Notes under the pieces: model-generated
What the model saw: only the letters and a program-made list of their open reading frames with translations
What the model was told of the DNA's origin: nothing
The model's database searches: none
Shown here: positions 45,671 to 54,452 of the stretch, in pieces
Layout: each line of letters opens with the position of its first letter
Position numbering within the stretch: the stretch's first letter is position 1
Assembly: GCF_014858725.1 (NCBI RefSeq)
Contig: NZ_AQGV01000012.1
Coordinates: forward strand, 1 to 64,000
DNA length: 64,000 bases
Direction of reading: 5' to 3'
Source: Pseudoalteromonas aurantia 208
GTDB taxonomy: Bacteria; Pseudomonadota; Gammaproteobacteria; Enterobacterales; Alteromonadaceae
Made by a program: the position numbers and the translations under genes

Positions 45671-48367
45671 ATGAGTATATACAAAAGTATTTCTTTAATA
45701 ATGAGAAATACGTTCTTAATAACCACACTCTTTTTAATCGCGTTCGCGGGTAATGCACAAGAAAAAGCGGCTTCATTAATACTAAAAGAGACCTTTGGTT
45801 CAGATCCTTACCATAAAATGGCTTACCACGATGGTGTGTTGCTCGTATCTGGGCTTGCACGCGAAGGCGGCAGCGACGTAAAAAGTGGCACTATTGATGT
45901 GTTGCGGTATAGCGACAAAGGGTTTGACCTTATCAGCCAAATGCCATTAATTAGCCCAAAAGAAGGCTTCTCTTATCAGGGTATTCTCGGCTTAAGTTAT
46001 GTCAATGGGTATTGGGTGATACTTGCTGAAAATAGTGTCGGTAGTCATCTCGTCTCTGCAACATTGAAAAATGGAAAGCTTTTTATTGTTAATGAGTTAA
46101 GTGATTTTATTTTTAATCGTCATGCTCAGCTTGTTTCCGGTAACCGCGGTAATTTGTATGTTGTGAGTGATGACTGGGTTTCAGTGGAGCCAGTGAATCC
46201 GATAGATGAATTGTCAGTAATCCACTTTAACATTGAAGATAATGGCGCAATAAAACACAACAGCGCAGTCAATTTTGGTATTAGATCCAATAAACCATAT
46301 GGATCTGATCGCTTCAGCGTTTCTTACGACAATCAGGCCTTATACCTTTCAAGTAATGAAGATGACACCCCAGCAGGGCTATATAAGCTGCCGTTGGCAG
46401 ATGATGGCTCACCGCAAGCGGCCGTCGAGCTGACACTTAAAAACGCAAAGTCGGACTATCGCCTTTCTAAAATGTCTGGAGATTTGTGGCTATTGTCTGA
46501 TCATATGTGGGGCTTTCAGGTTGCACAACTGAAAGGCAATGCGTTACAAGTTATCTTTGAACATGAAAGTGCTTCGTACAGCGCCCTTGAAGTAAAAGGT
46601 AACTTAATTTTTGGTTTAGACACTTTTGGAGACGTGGATATTTTTCAAATAGGTCATGACAAAACGATTTCGCATAGGTTCACATCAACGCTATCAGATT
46701 ATGGATTCAACCGTGATATGCTCATTGTTGATGATACATTATTTATTACACAGGGCTTGGAAGGCATTTCTTCTTTAAAAATTGAAGATAACACAACGTT
46801 AACCAATTTACACAGTTTCTCTCAATCGGGTGTTGTAAGAGACATTGCTATGCAGGGCAATGAACTTGCGGTCGCCGCTTTTGAACGTATGTATTTTTGG
46901 GACGTGGGCGATACCGATTCTGCGTCGCTCAATGCAACGTACAATGCAACGTACCATGGTGGATATAGCCTAAAAGGCGTTGTATGGGAGCGGGGTGAAA
47001 TGGTTATTAATGATGGTGCTCACTTAGAGTCTCATTTGGTTGAAAATTTAAAAAACAATATCAATGTCGGCACACGTCATGGCAGCTTGGGTAGCCAAGG
47101 CCGCTATGGCCAGATTATCAAACTTAAAAATGGCTATGCAGCTGCAACGTATGGTCAGTTAAGCTTCATTGATGAGTCAAAAAATATAGTGTCGACCATA
47201 ACAAGTCCATTAGGCTCTTACACTGAAGTGGGAATGGTCGCGTCTGAGCATGTGCTATTTGTATCTACGGGGTACCCTAGTGAAGTTGCTGTGTATGATA
47301 CGTCAGATTTATCAAACGTAACTGAGCTCACCCGCATTAAGCGTAATAATACAATATATGGCAATGTTGCTGTTAAAGGTAATTATCTTTATGTTCCAGT
47401 AGCTCTTGAGAATGGGCGCTTTTTAATCACGCCTTATAATATAAGTAACCCAGCTGAGCCCGTTGAATTACCTAGTGTTGAAGTGGGTAGCACTACATAT
47501 GCTGCCACATTACACATTGATGGCAATTACTTGATAGTTGTCGGCTTCGTCGGTTCTTTACTCGATATTTCTGTACCTGAAAAGCCAGCGCTGGTTGATG
47601 AGAATTTTGATATCAGTACCAATGGTATTGGCGCCGGTTTTGAGAATAATTTGTTTACGGTACCTATGAATAGCGCAGGGCGTTTACAACGTTCTCAAAT
47701 AAACTTCGCGCCAAAGCAAGGTGATTTGACGCTGAATTTAGATGAAGATGGTCAAACGATGACTGCCCTTTCGCCATCAGATAATGAAAACGATAGTGTC
47801 ACGTTTAGTATTCTTGATGAGCCAACAAAGGGTACTGTTACAATTCAAGACAATACCACGCTAAGCTATGTAGGTGCAGGTAACGCCAATGGTACCGATA
47901 CCGCAAAGCTATTGGTAACGGATGCTCACGGTGGCGCGAGTGAATTTAACTTAACAATCAATATAAAGCCCATCAATGATGCACCTTTATTTAATGACCA
48001 ACCTGTCACTCTGTTAGTTGGATTAGGCCAAACTAAGCGTGTTGCACTTGATGTGACAGATGTCGATGGTGATAAGTTAACCTTTGAAATTACCGATCAA
48101 GCTACGCTAGGTAGTGCCGATGTTGATAGCCAGGGCGTTGTAACATATGCACCTAACACCAGCACCGCAGGTACAGATAGCTTTGTTGTGATGGTATCTG
48201 ATGCAGTAGGGGTGACGGCAAGTAAAAAAGTCAATGTGACTATTTCCACTCAGCCAATTGCAACGGATGCGACGGGTAACAGTAATGACAGTAGCGGCGG
48301 CACGGTAAGCTGGTTTTATTTACTTGGATTATTGCTCGTTGGTATGCAACGACGCTATACACTTTAA
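45671..48367 (+). CDS. Large secreted protein with cadherin-like repeats and GlyGly-CTERM anchor
   Basis: This 898-residue precursor has a signal peptide (FLITTLFLIAFAGNAQ; an alternative start is the ATG at 45701). It has a long beta-propeller-like region (about 35-670), two cadherin-like/Ig-like domains (about 680-770 and 775-865: DEDGQTMTALSPSDNENDSV, PINDAPLFNDQPVTLLVG) and a GlyGly-CTERM sorting tail (SSGGTVSWFYLLGLLLVG then QRR). GlyGly-CTERM proteins are processed by rhombosortase and surface-exported through type II secretion. The gene's probable leader carries the 80-unit heptamer array. The role may be adhesion or polymer binding (inference). Confidence 0.85.
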   Translation: MSIYKSISLIMRNTFLITTLFLIAFAGNAQEKAASLILKETFGSDPYHKMAYHDGVLLVSGLAREGGSDVKSGTIDVLRYSDKGFDLISQMPLISPKEGFSYQGILGLSYVNGYWVILAENSVGSHLVSATLKNGKLFIVNELSDFIFNRHAQLVSGNRGNLYVVSDDWVSVEPVNPIDELSVIHFNIEDNGAIKHNSAVNFGIRSNKPYGSDRFSVSYDNQALYLSSNEDDTPAGLYKLPLADDGSPQAAVELTLKNAKSDYRLSKMSGDLWLLSDHMWGFQVAQLKGNALQVIFEHESASYSALEVKGNLIFGLDTFGDVDIFQIGHDKTISHRFTSTLSDYGFNRDMLIVDDTLFITQGLEGISSLKIEDNTTLTNLHSFSQSGVVRDIAMQGNELAVAAFERMYFWDVGDTDSASLNATYNATYHGGYSLKGVVWERGEMVINDGAHLESHLVENLKNNINVGTRHGSLGSQGRYGQIIKLKNGYAAATYGQLSFIDESKNIVSTITSPLGSYTEVGMVASEHVLFVSTGYPSEVAVYDTSDLSNVTELTRIKRNNTIYGNVAVKGNYLYVPVALENGRFLITPYNISNPAEPVELPSVEVGSTTYAATLHIDGNYLIVVGFVGSLLDISVPEKPALVDENFDISTNGIGAGFENNLFTVPMNSAGRLQRSQINFAPKQGDLTLNLDEDGQTMTALSPSDNENDSVTFSILDEPTKGTVTIQDNTTLSYVGAGNANGTDTAKLLVTDAHGGASEFNLTINIKPINDAPLFNDQPVTLLVGLGQTKRVALDVTDVDGDKLTFEITDQATLGSADVDSQGVVTYAPNTSTAGTDSFVVMVSDAVGVTASKKVNVTISTQPIATDATGNSNDSSGGTVSWFYLLGLLLVGMQRRYTL

Positions 48368-48381
48368 TTTAATGTTGAGTA

Positions 48382-48425
48382 GTAATTCAGGCTTAAAGCC
48401 GAGGTCTGAATTACGCTTTTATTTT
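48382..48425 (+). terminator. Terminator of the GlyGly-CTERM gene
   Basis: A perfect 9-bp stem (GTAATTCAG at 48382, CTGAATTAC ending 48414) is followed by GCTTTTATTTT, 15 bases after the stop codon. Confidence 0.75.
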
Positions 48426-48455
48426 GGCTTGCCACTGACTTTGCTGGCAGGCCAA
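48424..48455. repeat. Second hairpin in the convergent gap
   Basis: TTGGCTTGCCA and TGGCAGGCCAA pair over 11 positions with one mismatch around a 10-base loop, immediately after the terminator. The two hairpins in tandem may stop transcription from both sides. Confidence 0.5.
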
Positions 48456-48596
48456 TCAATGCCTTTTTTGACGCTATTGTCAAAAAATAAAATCGAGCCT
48501 AGCTTATTATTTTACTTATATTACGCTGTTAACGGGTAATAAAATTCATTAAAAAGCGAGTTGTTAGAGGCTAAAGTTAGCGCTTACTTATTACCT

Positions 48597-49190
48597 TTAA
48601 GTTTGATACCGTGCAATAAACATCATCACCGTTTCTTCAATTGCTCGGTTCATTGCTATGTCACTGACCTCTTCAAAGCCGTAAAGTAGTGGATAAAAAG
48701 TGAATGATTTTAATTGATACACAAACTGCTTTGCTGCGTAGTCAGCATCTGTGATTTTGAGTGCTCCAGCGGCAGAGGCTTGCATTAAAAACTCACTAAA
48801 ATATGTCATGCAGCCGATAGAATTAGCTGAGAGTGATTTGGCCAGTTCAGGCTGTTGCAGCATTTGCATAAAGGCAATTTTACCGATTTTTAAAAATTCG
48901 CTTGAAGTAAGTAAGGCCACTTCTTGCGTGGCAATATCGGTTAATTGGGCTTGTATCGGGCATGTACTATCAAACTCAATGATACTGACATTGGCGACCT
49001 TTTCGAGCATGCGGTCTAAAATCGCATGAAACAGTACCTCTTTTGAGGAAAAATGATTATAGACGGTGCGCTTAGATACCCCAGCATGACTCGACACCGT
49101 ATCCATACTGGTTTGGTCTAGTCCGTATTGATAAAACAAACCTTGTGCCGCATCTAATATTTGCAATCGTTTTTTGTCTGATAGTTTCAT
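48597..49190 (-). CDS. TetR/AcrR family transcriptional regulator
   Basis: The 197-residue protein has the N-terminal TetR helix-turn-helix (KKRLQILDAAQGLFYQYGLD, SHAGVSKRTVYNHFSSKEVL; residues 5-50) and an all-helical ligand domain. Its ATG lies 6 bases from a MITE copy whose terminal repeat supplies GAGG with 8-base spacing as the ribosome-binding site. Original promoter and operator were thus displaced at least 193 bases. The divergent metallo-hydrolase gene beyond the element is a candidate target. Ligand unknown. Confidence 0.9.
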   Translation of the reverse strand: MKLSDKKRLQILDAAQGLFYQYGLDQTSMDTVSSHAGVSKRTVYNHFSSKEVLFHAILDRMLEKVANVSIIEFDSTCPIQAQLTDIATQEVALLTSSEFLKIGKIAFMQMLQQPELAKSLSANSIGCMTYFSEFLMQASAAGALKITDADYAAKQFVYQLKSFTFYPLLYGFEEVSDIAMNRAIEETVMMFIARYQT

Positions 49191-49196
49191 GTACTT

Positions 49197-49389
49197 AACC
49201 TCAGGTTTGGATAAAGGTTTTGGAATAGAAGATGTTTTGTAAACAAACTTACGTACAATCCAAGGATGATATTTTGTTCAATATCAAGGCGCTTTTATGC
49301 AGTAATAGCGGGCTATTACAAATGAAAACAACGCCGAGAGTGAGAAAAATAGCTTTATTGGGCAAACTCGCTTATCCAGAGCTGAGGTT
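49197..49389 (+). mobile_element. 193-bp MITE, copy 3 (upstream of TetR gene)
   Basis: The full element runs from AACCTCAGGTTTGGAT to ATCCAGAGCTGAGGTT, about 95% identical to copy 1 by eye, with the same internal hairpin. Flanks are ACTT (left) and ACAT (right), so the target duplication is one base imperfect. It sits between the divergent TetR and metallo-hydrolase genes. Confidence 0.9.
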
Positions 49390-49509
49390 ACATACCTTAA
49401 CTCTATTGTTAGATATTTTATCAAGCCACTAAAAAAGTGCACTAATTAGTTTACTTTTATTTATTTTAGTGAAAAACTACACCGTATAGTTTACTTTTGG
49501 TGTGGTGAT

Positions 49510-50598
49510 ATGAGAATGTTGTGGATTGGACTGAGCATAATAATATGTGCGGTGATAGGAGGGTATAGTGTGAATAGTAATTTGGTCGCGAATGTCGAGG
49601 TAGAGCGCAAATCGGCTCAGTACGATGGTAAACAGTTCAATAACTTAGTGACTATTGCACCACAATCAATCGGTAAAACCCTTGGGATCGTAAAACGCTA
49701 CATCACTGAAAACAGAGTCGATACGGAACCGACAAGTCGCCTCCCTATGGCAGCGATTACAACGGGTTCGTTGGCAGCGCTCAGTAACGATAAAGTACAT
49801 ATTATCAAACTTGGTCATTCTTCGATTTTACTGAAGGTGAAAGGTAAATACTGGTTATTAGATCCGGTATTTTCAGAGCGAGCGTCACCCTTTAGTTTTT
49901 TGGGGCCAAAGCGCTTTCAACCAGCGCCGATATCCATAGCCGCATTACCGAATATAGATAAAGTTATTATTTCGCATAATCATTATGATCACTTAGATAA
50001 GGCGGCGGTTCGTGCGTTGGCACATAAAACCGCTCAGTTTTTGGTGCCGCTAGGGGTCGAAGGTGACTTAGCTGCATGGGGAATTGATAAGCAGAAGATA
50101 GTGGCGTTTGATTGGTGGCAAGAGCTAGAGACAAAAGACACCTTAGTCGCATTTACGCCAACGCAGCATTTTTCAGGACGCGGCCTGAGTGATGCAAACA
50201 CCACGCTATGGGGGTCGTGGGTTATAAAAACGGATAATGAAAGTCTCTATTTTAGCGGCGACTCTGGGTATTTTCCAGGGTTTAAAACCATCGGTGATAA
50301 ATATGGTCCATTTGATTATACTTTAATTGAAGCAGGTGCTTATGATGAGGATTGGGCGGACGTACACATGACCCCAGAACAATCAGTACAAGCGCATATT
50401 GATTTGCAAGGAAAGGTAATGATCCCTATTCACAATAGCACCTTCGACTTGGCATTTCATGCTTGGTATGAACCATTAGAGCGAGCACTGAGTGCCGCGG
50501 ACAAACAGTCAGTTGTGCTAAATACACCGATTGTGGGAGAGGTGACCACCGTGGGGTGTTGTGAGCCACAAGAGAGCCGCTGGTGGCATAGTTTGTAA
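49510..50598 (+). CDS. MBL-fold metallo-hydrolase, NAPE-PLD/UlaG-like
   Basis: The 362-residue protein has an N-terminal membrane anchor or signal (residues 4-20, WIGLSIIICAVIGGYSV). A metallo-beta-lactamase domain follows with GHSSILLKVKGKYWLLDPVF, the metal motif SHNHYDHLD, LYFSGDSGYF and PIHNSTFDLAFHAWYEPLER. This is the NAPE-phospholipase-D-like branch that also includes UlaG-type lactonases. The substrate is unknown. Direct repeats TAGTTTACTTTT (49447 and 49487) lie in its promoter region. Confidence 0.85.
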   Translation: MRMLWIGLSIIICAVIGGYSVNSNLVANVEVERKSAQYDGKQFNNLVTIAPQSIGKTLGIVKRYITENRVDTEPTSRLPMAAITTGSLAALSNDKVHIIKLGHSSILLKVKGKYWLLDPVFSERASPFSFLGPKRFQPAPISIAALPNIDKVIISHNHYDHLDKAAVRALAHKTAQFLVPLGVEGDLAAWGIDKQKIVAFDWWQELETKDTLVAFTPTQHFSGRGLSDANTTLWGSWVIKTDNESLYFSGDSGYFPGFKTIGDKYGPFDYTLIEAGAYDEDWADVHMTPEQSVQAHIDLQGKVMIPIHNSTFDLAFHAWYEPLERALSAADKQSVVLNTPIVGEVTTVGCCEPQESRWWHSL

Positions 50599-50692
50599 AA
50601 ACGCTGACTGAATTGAATGTTTGAGCGCAGTGTGACAAGTACAACGATTATCAGAAAGTTTGCAACTTCAGCATGTCCTACTAAAGTAAATT

Positions 50693-50729
50693 AATTGTAA
50701 CTAGTGGTGTTTTTGCACTAGTTGCAATT
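50693..50729. promoter_or_regulatory. Large palindrome before the S15-type hydrolase gene
   Basis: AATTGTAACTAGTG (50693) and CACTAGTTGCAATT (ending 50729) are 14-base arms matching at 13 positions around a 9-base loop. It ends 25 bases before the next start codon, so it is an operator or leader hairpin; without a T tract it is less likely a terminator. Confidence 0.5.
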
Positions 50730-50754
50730 CATTGACAACAGTTAAGGACAGATA

Positions 50755-52422
50755 ATGAAAATAACGACTCACATATTTACGATATTATTGATTACGCAGC
50801 TTAGCGTATTATTGGTGTGTAACAACGCCATTGCGGCTTCACACTTACCTATACTTGATTGGTTAAGTAAGCCACAAGAGATACTCCTGCCTCGCTCAGA
50901 ACATTTCACCATTGACGATTCTATTGAGATCGCAACGGCAGATGGGTTAAACCTAAAAGCCAATATATTTGTACCGACCCAATTAGATGAAAAAGCCCCT
51001 GCGGTGATATTTATTAATAGTTGGGCGCTCAATGAATATCAGTATATTAAGCAAGCCGCCTATTTGGCTGAACGTGGATATATTGTACTGAGCTACGCAA
51101 CGCGTGGCTTTGGTGGCTCTGAAGGCGTGGTGGATACCGCAGGACCCAACGATATTGCAGATTACAGCAGGGCAATTGATTTCCTCATTGATAACTATCC
51201 CGTCAATGAAAATGCGATTGGCACTGGTGGTATTTCGTATGGTTCAGGCATTAGTTTAATCGGTGCAGCGCACGACAGTCGGGTCAAAGCAGTGGCTGCG
51301 TTGAGTAGTTGGGGCAGTCTGGTTGATTCATTGTATGGCAATCAGTCACCGAGGCTGGCTTGGGGAGAAATATTAACCCTGTCTGGTCAGTTAACTGGCA
51401 ATCTTGATGCCAATGTGCCACGTTACTGGGAGGCAATAAAGTCTCACGATGAAAGTACCTTACCGGAGGTCATTGATTGGGCATTAGTGCGCTCGCCCTC
51501 TGAATATATTGATAAGTTAAACGCCAATGGCACAGCCATCTATTTAGCGAAAAGCTATGGCGATAATTTGTTTCAGCCAAATAGTTTAATGACCCTATTT
51601 GAGCAATTAACGACACCAAAATATATTGACTTGCTGCCAGGCACGCATGGTACAGCGGAGATTTTACCCGATCTATTGGGCATAGGAGAAAACCGAGTGT
51701 GGGAAAATGTATATCATTGGTTTGACATACATTTAAAGCAATTACCAAGTCAGTTACCCAGTGATAAACCCATCAATATGAAAGTGAAGTTTAGCGATAA
51801 TACCGATCAATTTACTTCTCTATCAAGTTCAGAAATTGAGACTCAGCAGTATTTTTTACATCCCCGTACTTGGTTTGATAATGGTGACTTGGAGGTTACG
51901 CCATATGGTGCAGAAAACAGTAAAGATAATACTTTAAATGCATGGGCGGGCACGCTATTTACCACCAGTATTCCTGTGCTCTCGCAACTATTGGAGCAAT
52001 TAGAAGTCCCAATTTACAGTAATATCTATGCTGCATCAGATATTCGCAGCATTTACTATCAATCGCCAAAGGCAGCTAAAACAATGAAGATCAGGGGGAA
52101 CCCAGCGTTAAGCATCTATGTGCAACCACATACAACTCAGGCGCAAGTAGTCGCCTATTTGTACGATATGAATGTGTTTGGCGTTGCAAAGCTAATCACC
52201 CATGGTGTGTACACATTGCCAAAAGCAGCGGCTGGAGGGGTGACGAAACTCGAATTTGAAATGGCGACAACTGCGTATGACGTACCAGCGGGACATCGTG
52301 TGGTTTTAGCCATAGATACACAAGACCCACAATATAAAAAGCCTAATAGGCATAGTTACTATATAGATATTGAATATGGCAATGGCCGTGAAGGACAGTT
52401 AATGATCCCTTATGTTCGGTAA
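50755..52422 (+). CDS. Secreted CocE/NonD (peptidase S15) family hydrolase
   Basis: This 555-residue precursor has a Sec signal peptide (cleavage after AIA, about residue 27). The alpha/beta-hydrolase domain (about 55-340) has the oxyanion region FINSWALNEYQY, SYATRGFGGSEG and the nucleophile in GTGGISYGSGISL. A C-terminal beta-sandwich (about 370-555) matches the X-Pro dipeptidyl-peptidase/CocE C-domain (AGGVTKLEFEMATTAYDVPA, GHRVVLAIDTQDP). Substrate (ester or X-Pro peptide) is not resolved. A large palindrome precedes the gene. Confidence 0.85.
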   Translation: MKITTHIFTILLITQLSVLLVCNNAIAASHLPILDWLSKPQEILLPRSEHFTIDDSIEIATADGLNLKANIFVPTQLDEKAPAVIFINSWALNEYQYIKQAAYLAERGYIVLSYATRGFGGSEGVVDTAGPNDIADYSRAIDFLIDNYPVNENAIGTGGISYGSGISLIGAAHDSRVKAVAALSSWGSLVDSLYGNQSPRLAWGEILTLSGQLTGNLDANVPRYWEAIKSHDESTLPEVIDWALVRSPSEYIDKLNANGTAIYLAKSYGDNLFQPNSLMTLFEQLTTPKYIDLLPGTHGTAEILPDLLGIGENRVWENVYHWFDIHLKQLPSQLPSDKPINMKVKFSDNTDQFTSLSSSEIETQQYFLHPRTWFDNGDLEVTPYGAENSKDNTLNAWAGTLFTTSIPVLSQLLEQLEVPIYSNIYAASDIRSIYYQSPKAAKTMKIRGNPALSIYVQPHTTQAQVVAYLYDMNVFGVAKLITHGVYTLPKAAAGGVTKLEFEMATTAYDVPAGHRVVLAIDTQDPQYKKPNRHSYYIDIEYGNGREGQLMIPYVR

Positions 52423-52431
52423 ACATGAAAT

Positions 52432-52452
52432 AAAGGCTCGTCATGAGCCTTT
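52432..52452. terminator. Hairpin between convergent hydrolase and phospholipase-like genes
   Basis: AAAGGCTC-GTCAT-GAGCCTTT is a perfect 8-bp stem located 10 bases past the hydrolase stop. Its A/T-flanked arms suit a bidirectional terminator. Confidence 0.65.
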
Positions 52453-52516
52453 AGGTCTGGTTGGGAGTATTCTATGTTAAATGCAGGGCGGGAAAATAAA
52501 GCGCTCAAGCAAGGTA

Positions 52517-54208
52517 TTAACGCTCAGTAATTATCCATTTAGAATGTGCTTTATGTGGCGCACCTGCGCGTGTTAATTGTGGTCTACTTTCATCTGAGTT
52601 ATACCAAATATATTGTTGCCAATAGGTATTTTTGATGTTCCAAACCCCTCCTTGATAGATGAGCTCGTACGCTGCTTGATTTGGTGAATCCCATAACTTG
52701 GCATATCCCGAAGAAGCGCTGCTATAACTGAGAAATAAGCTAGGCGCTTGTTGGCTTCGAAAGTAATAAGCGTTGTCGTTTGCTGGGACTTTTACCCAAG
52801 TAACCTCGGATGTAGCGTGACCTGTTAGAGGCGCATTATTGGTTAAGTTTTGACTTGCCATTGCGCGTCCCGCACTGGCCGAACGAATGGTTACGATTTT
52901 TCCTATATCAGCGGATATGTTGGGTGCCTGCCAGTTGCTTGGCGGGGTTTTCCAAGTCAACGATTTCCAGCGCCAGTGATACGGCATACTCATATAAGGG
53001 TCATTTAAATCACTGTAACCTGGCTGCGCTTCAATATTAAATAAACACTGACGACGCTCTTCATCAAGTTGTGCTACCCGTGCACTTTGGTCAGTAGTTC
53101 CCACATTGAGTTCGGCCATGCATGCCGCGAGGGTTTTGCCTTTACCACTATCATTGGGCGCTAAAACATAGGTATGATCTCGGTGTTGTTGATTTTGATA
53201 CCACGACAACATGGCTTGCTCATCAAACGATAGCCAGTTATTAGCCAACTGTTGTGCTTCGAGTTTTGCATGACTTTCGCGTTGTGACATATCGACCGCC
53301 ATCGTTCGAATGAACGCAGCCCATAAGTCTTTACTGGCCTCTAGTGCAACTAAAGCAACGTGCTTCATGTTACTGGCTTTATAAGAGTCCCAGCCAGATT
53401 GCCCCAGCGTTTGCTCTTTCCAAATAACATCACCACTACTGAAATTTAAAACATCAGAAGTATTATGGGTATGTTGTTCAGCACCTTGTGAGCACAAGTA
53501 CGCTTTTACTTGCCATACTTTTTCGTAATTATCATCCGCTAAACGAACGGTATGTTCCGGACTAAATGAATCTTGAAATAAATGCACTGCGCGACCAAAT
53601 AAAAAGTAATTATGATCAACTTCCGTATTGGCTGAGGTACCGCCCCCATCCCACACTTTCATACGCTTATCATTGGCCATCGCCGCATTAACAAAATGAT
53701 TGATAAAACGTGCTTGTGCCCTGTATGCGGCATTAACCCCGCCTTGGCCACCAATATCATCATAACGACGCATGAAATGGTCTTGTTGTAAATCAGCCGG
53801 CTCTTGTGAAACAGCATTGAAACAATTTGGGCCTGTGGGATCGGTACTTGCGTTGGTGACATTAAAGCCTGCAATATCGACCCATCGTTCGCCCACTATT
53901 GCTGAGTAAACATCATCATATTTTGGTTGGTAACTGGTATTGTGATTAGCAGAGGCTTGAATTCGGCTGATTTCTTCTAACGCGTTGCTGATATCTATAT
54001 TTTTAGCGAGGCCTTGCTGCCAATGTTGACGAGGATCATTTGGGTCTACATTAATAATGTGTTCCGCATCTAAGACTTCTAATGCAGCTGTACGGGTTAA
54101 CCATTCGTGTCCCATTGGCATAATGCCGCCACCACCTAATTGCGTAAATGCACTTGCGGTTGAGGTGCAGAGCAAGATCAGACATGCACTGAGGTTTTTG
54201 ATTTTCAT
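52517..54208 (-). CDS. Secreted zinc-dependent phospholipase C-like protein with lectin-like tail
   Basis: This 563-residue precursor has a signal peptide (cleavage after TASA, about residue 20). Motifs GHEWLTRTAAL (about 33), VDHNYFLFGRAVHLFQDSFS and PEHT (about 200-220) resemble the His/Asp metal ligands of the Legionella PlcA / Pseudomonas fluorescens PLC type of zinc phospholipase C. Residues about 445-563 resemble a beta-trefoil or lectin-like binding domain (VTIRSASAGRAMASQNL, YFRSQQAPSLFLSYS). Activity is inferred from motifs only. It is probably a type II secreted enzyme. Confidence 0.7.
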   Translation of the reverse strand: MKIKNLSACLILLCTSTASAFTQLGGGGIMPMGHEWLTRTAALEVLDAEHIINVDPNDPRQHWQQGLAKNIDISNALEEISRIQASANHNTSYQPKYDDVYSAIVGERWVDIAGFNVTNASTDPTGPNCFNAVSQEPADLQQDHFMRRYDDIGGQGGVNAAYRAQARFINHFVNAAMANDKRMKVWDGGGTSANTEVDHNYFLFGRAVHLFQDSFSPEHTVRLADDNYEKVWQVKAYLCSQGAEQHTHNTSDVLNFSSGDVIWKEQTLGQSGWDSYKASNMKHVALVALEASKDLWAAFIRTMAVDMSQRESHAKLEAQQLANNWLSFDEQAMLSWYQNQQHRDHTYVLAPNDSGKGKTLAACMAELNVGTTDQSARVAQLDEERRQCLFNIEAQPGYSDLNDPYMSMPYHWRWKSLTWKTPPSNWQAPNISADIGKIVTIRSASAGRAMASQNLTNNAPLTGHATSEVTWVKVPANDNAYYFRSQQAPSLFLSYSSASSGYAKLWDSPNQAAYELIYQGGVWNIKNTYWQQYIWYNSDESRPQLTRAGAPHKAHSKWIITER

Positions 54209-54380
54209 ACTATTCCTTTGAAATATTCAGCGTCAGACGCTGTAAGTACTTTTATTGTTGTCACATAAAAACAGCAGGTAAGTTAATTTATTTATCTGTA
54301 TTTTACAAATTTATTACGTTTTTATGAAAATAAATGTTATCAACTACGCAAATTTGAGTAATTTATCTGGGTTTAAATGT

Positions 54381-54399
54381 ACTTTCCATATTGGAAAGT
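54381..54399. promoter_or_regulatory. Operator-like palindrome 1
   Basis: ACTTTCCA-TAT-TGGAAAGT has perfect 8-base arms and lies 54 bases upstream of the membrane-protein start. A second TTTCCA-N3-TGGAAA site lies 37 bases further on, centre to centre. Confidence 0.65.
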
Positions 54400-54419
54400 A
54401 TATGCTAGGGTTAATTTAG

Positions 54420-54434
54420 TTTCCAGTGTGGAAA
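54420..54434. promoter_or_regulatory. Operator-like palindrome 2
   Basis: TTTCCA-GTG-TGGAAA repeats the core of the first site and lies 18 bases upstream of the start codon. The pair is the likely binding site of the winged-helix regulator encoded at 54934 (inference). Confidence 0.65.
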
Positions 54435-54452
54435 GAAAGTTGAGCAACTAAA

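Noticed and set aside
49232..49432. 66-codon plus-strand ORF over MITE copy 3
   Set aside because: It is formed entirely by the MITE sequence and its flank; no protein family and no conservation beyond the element.
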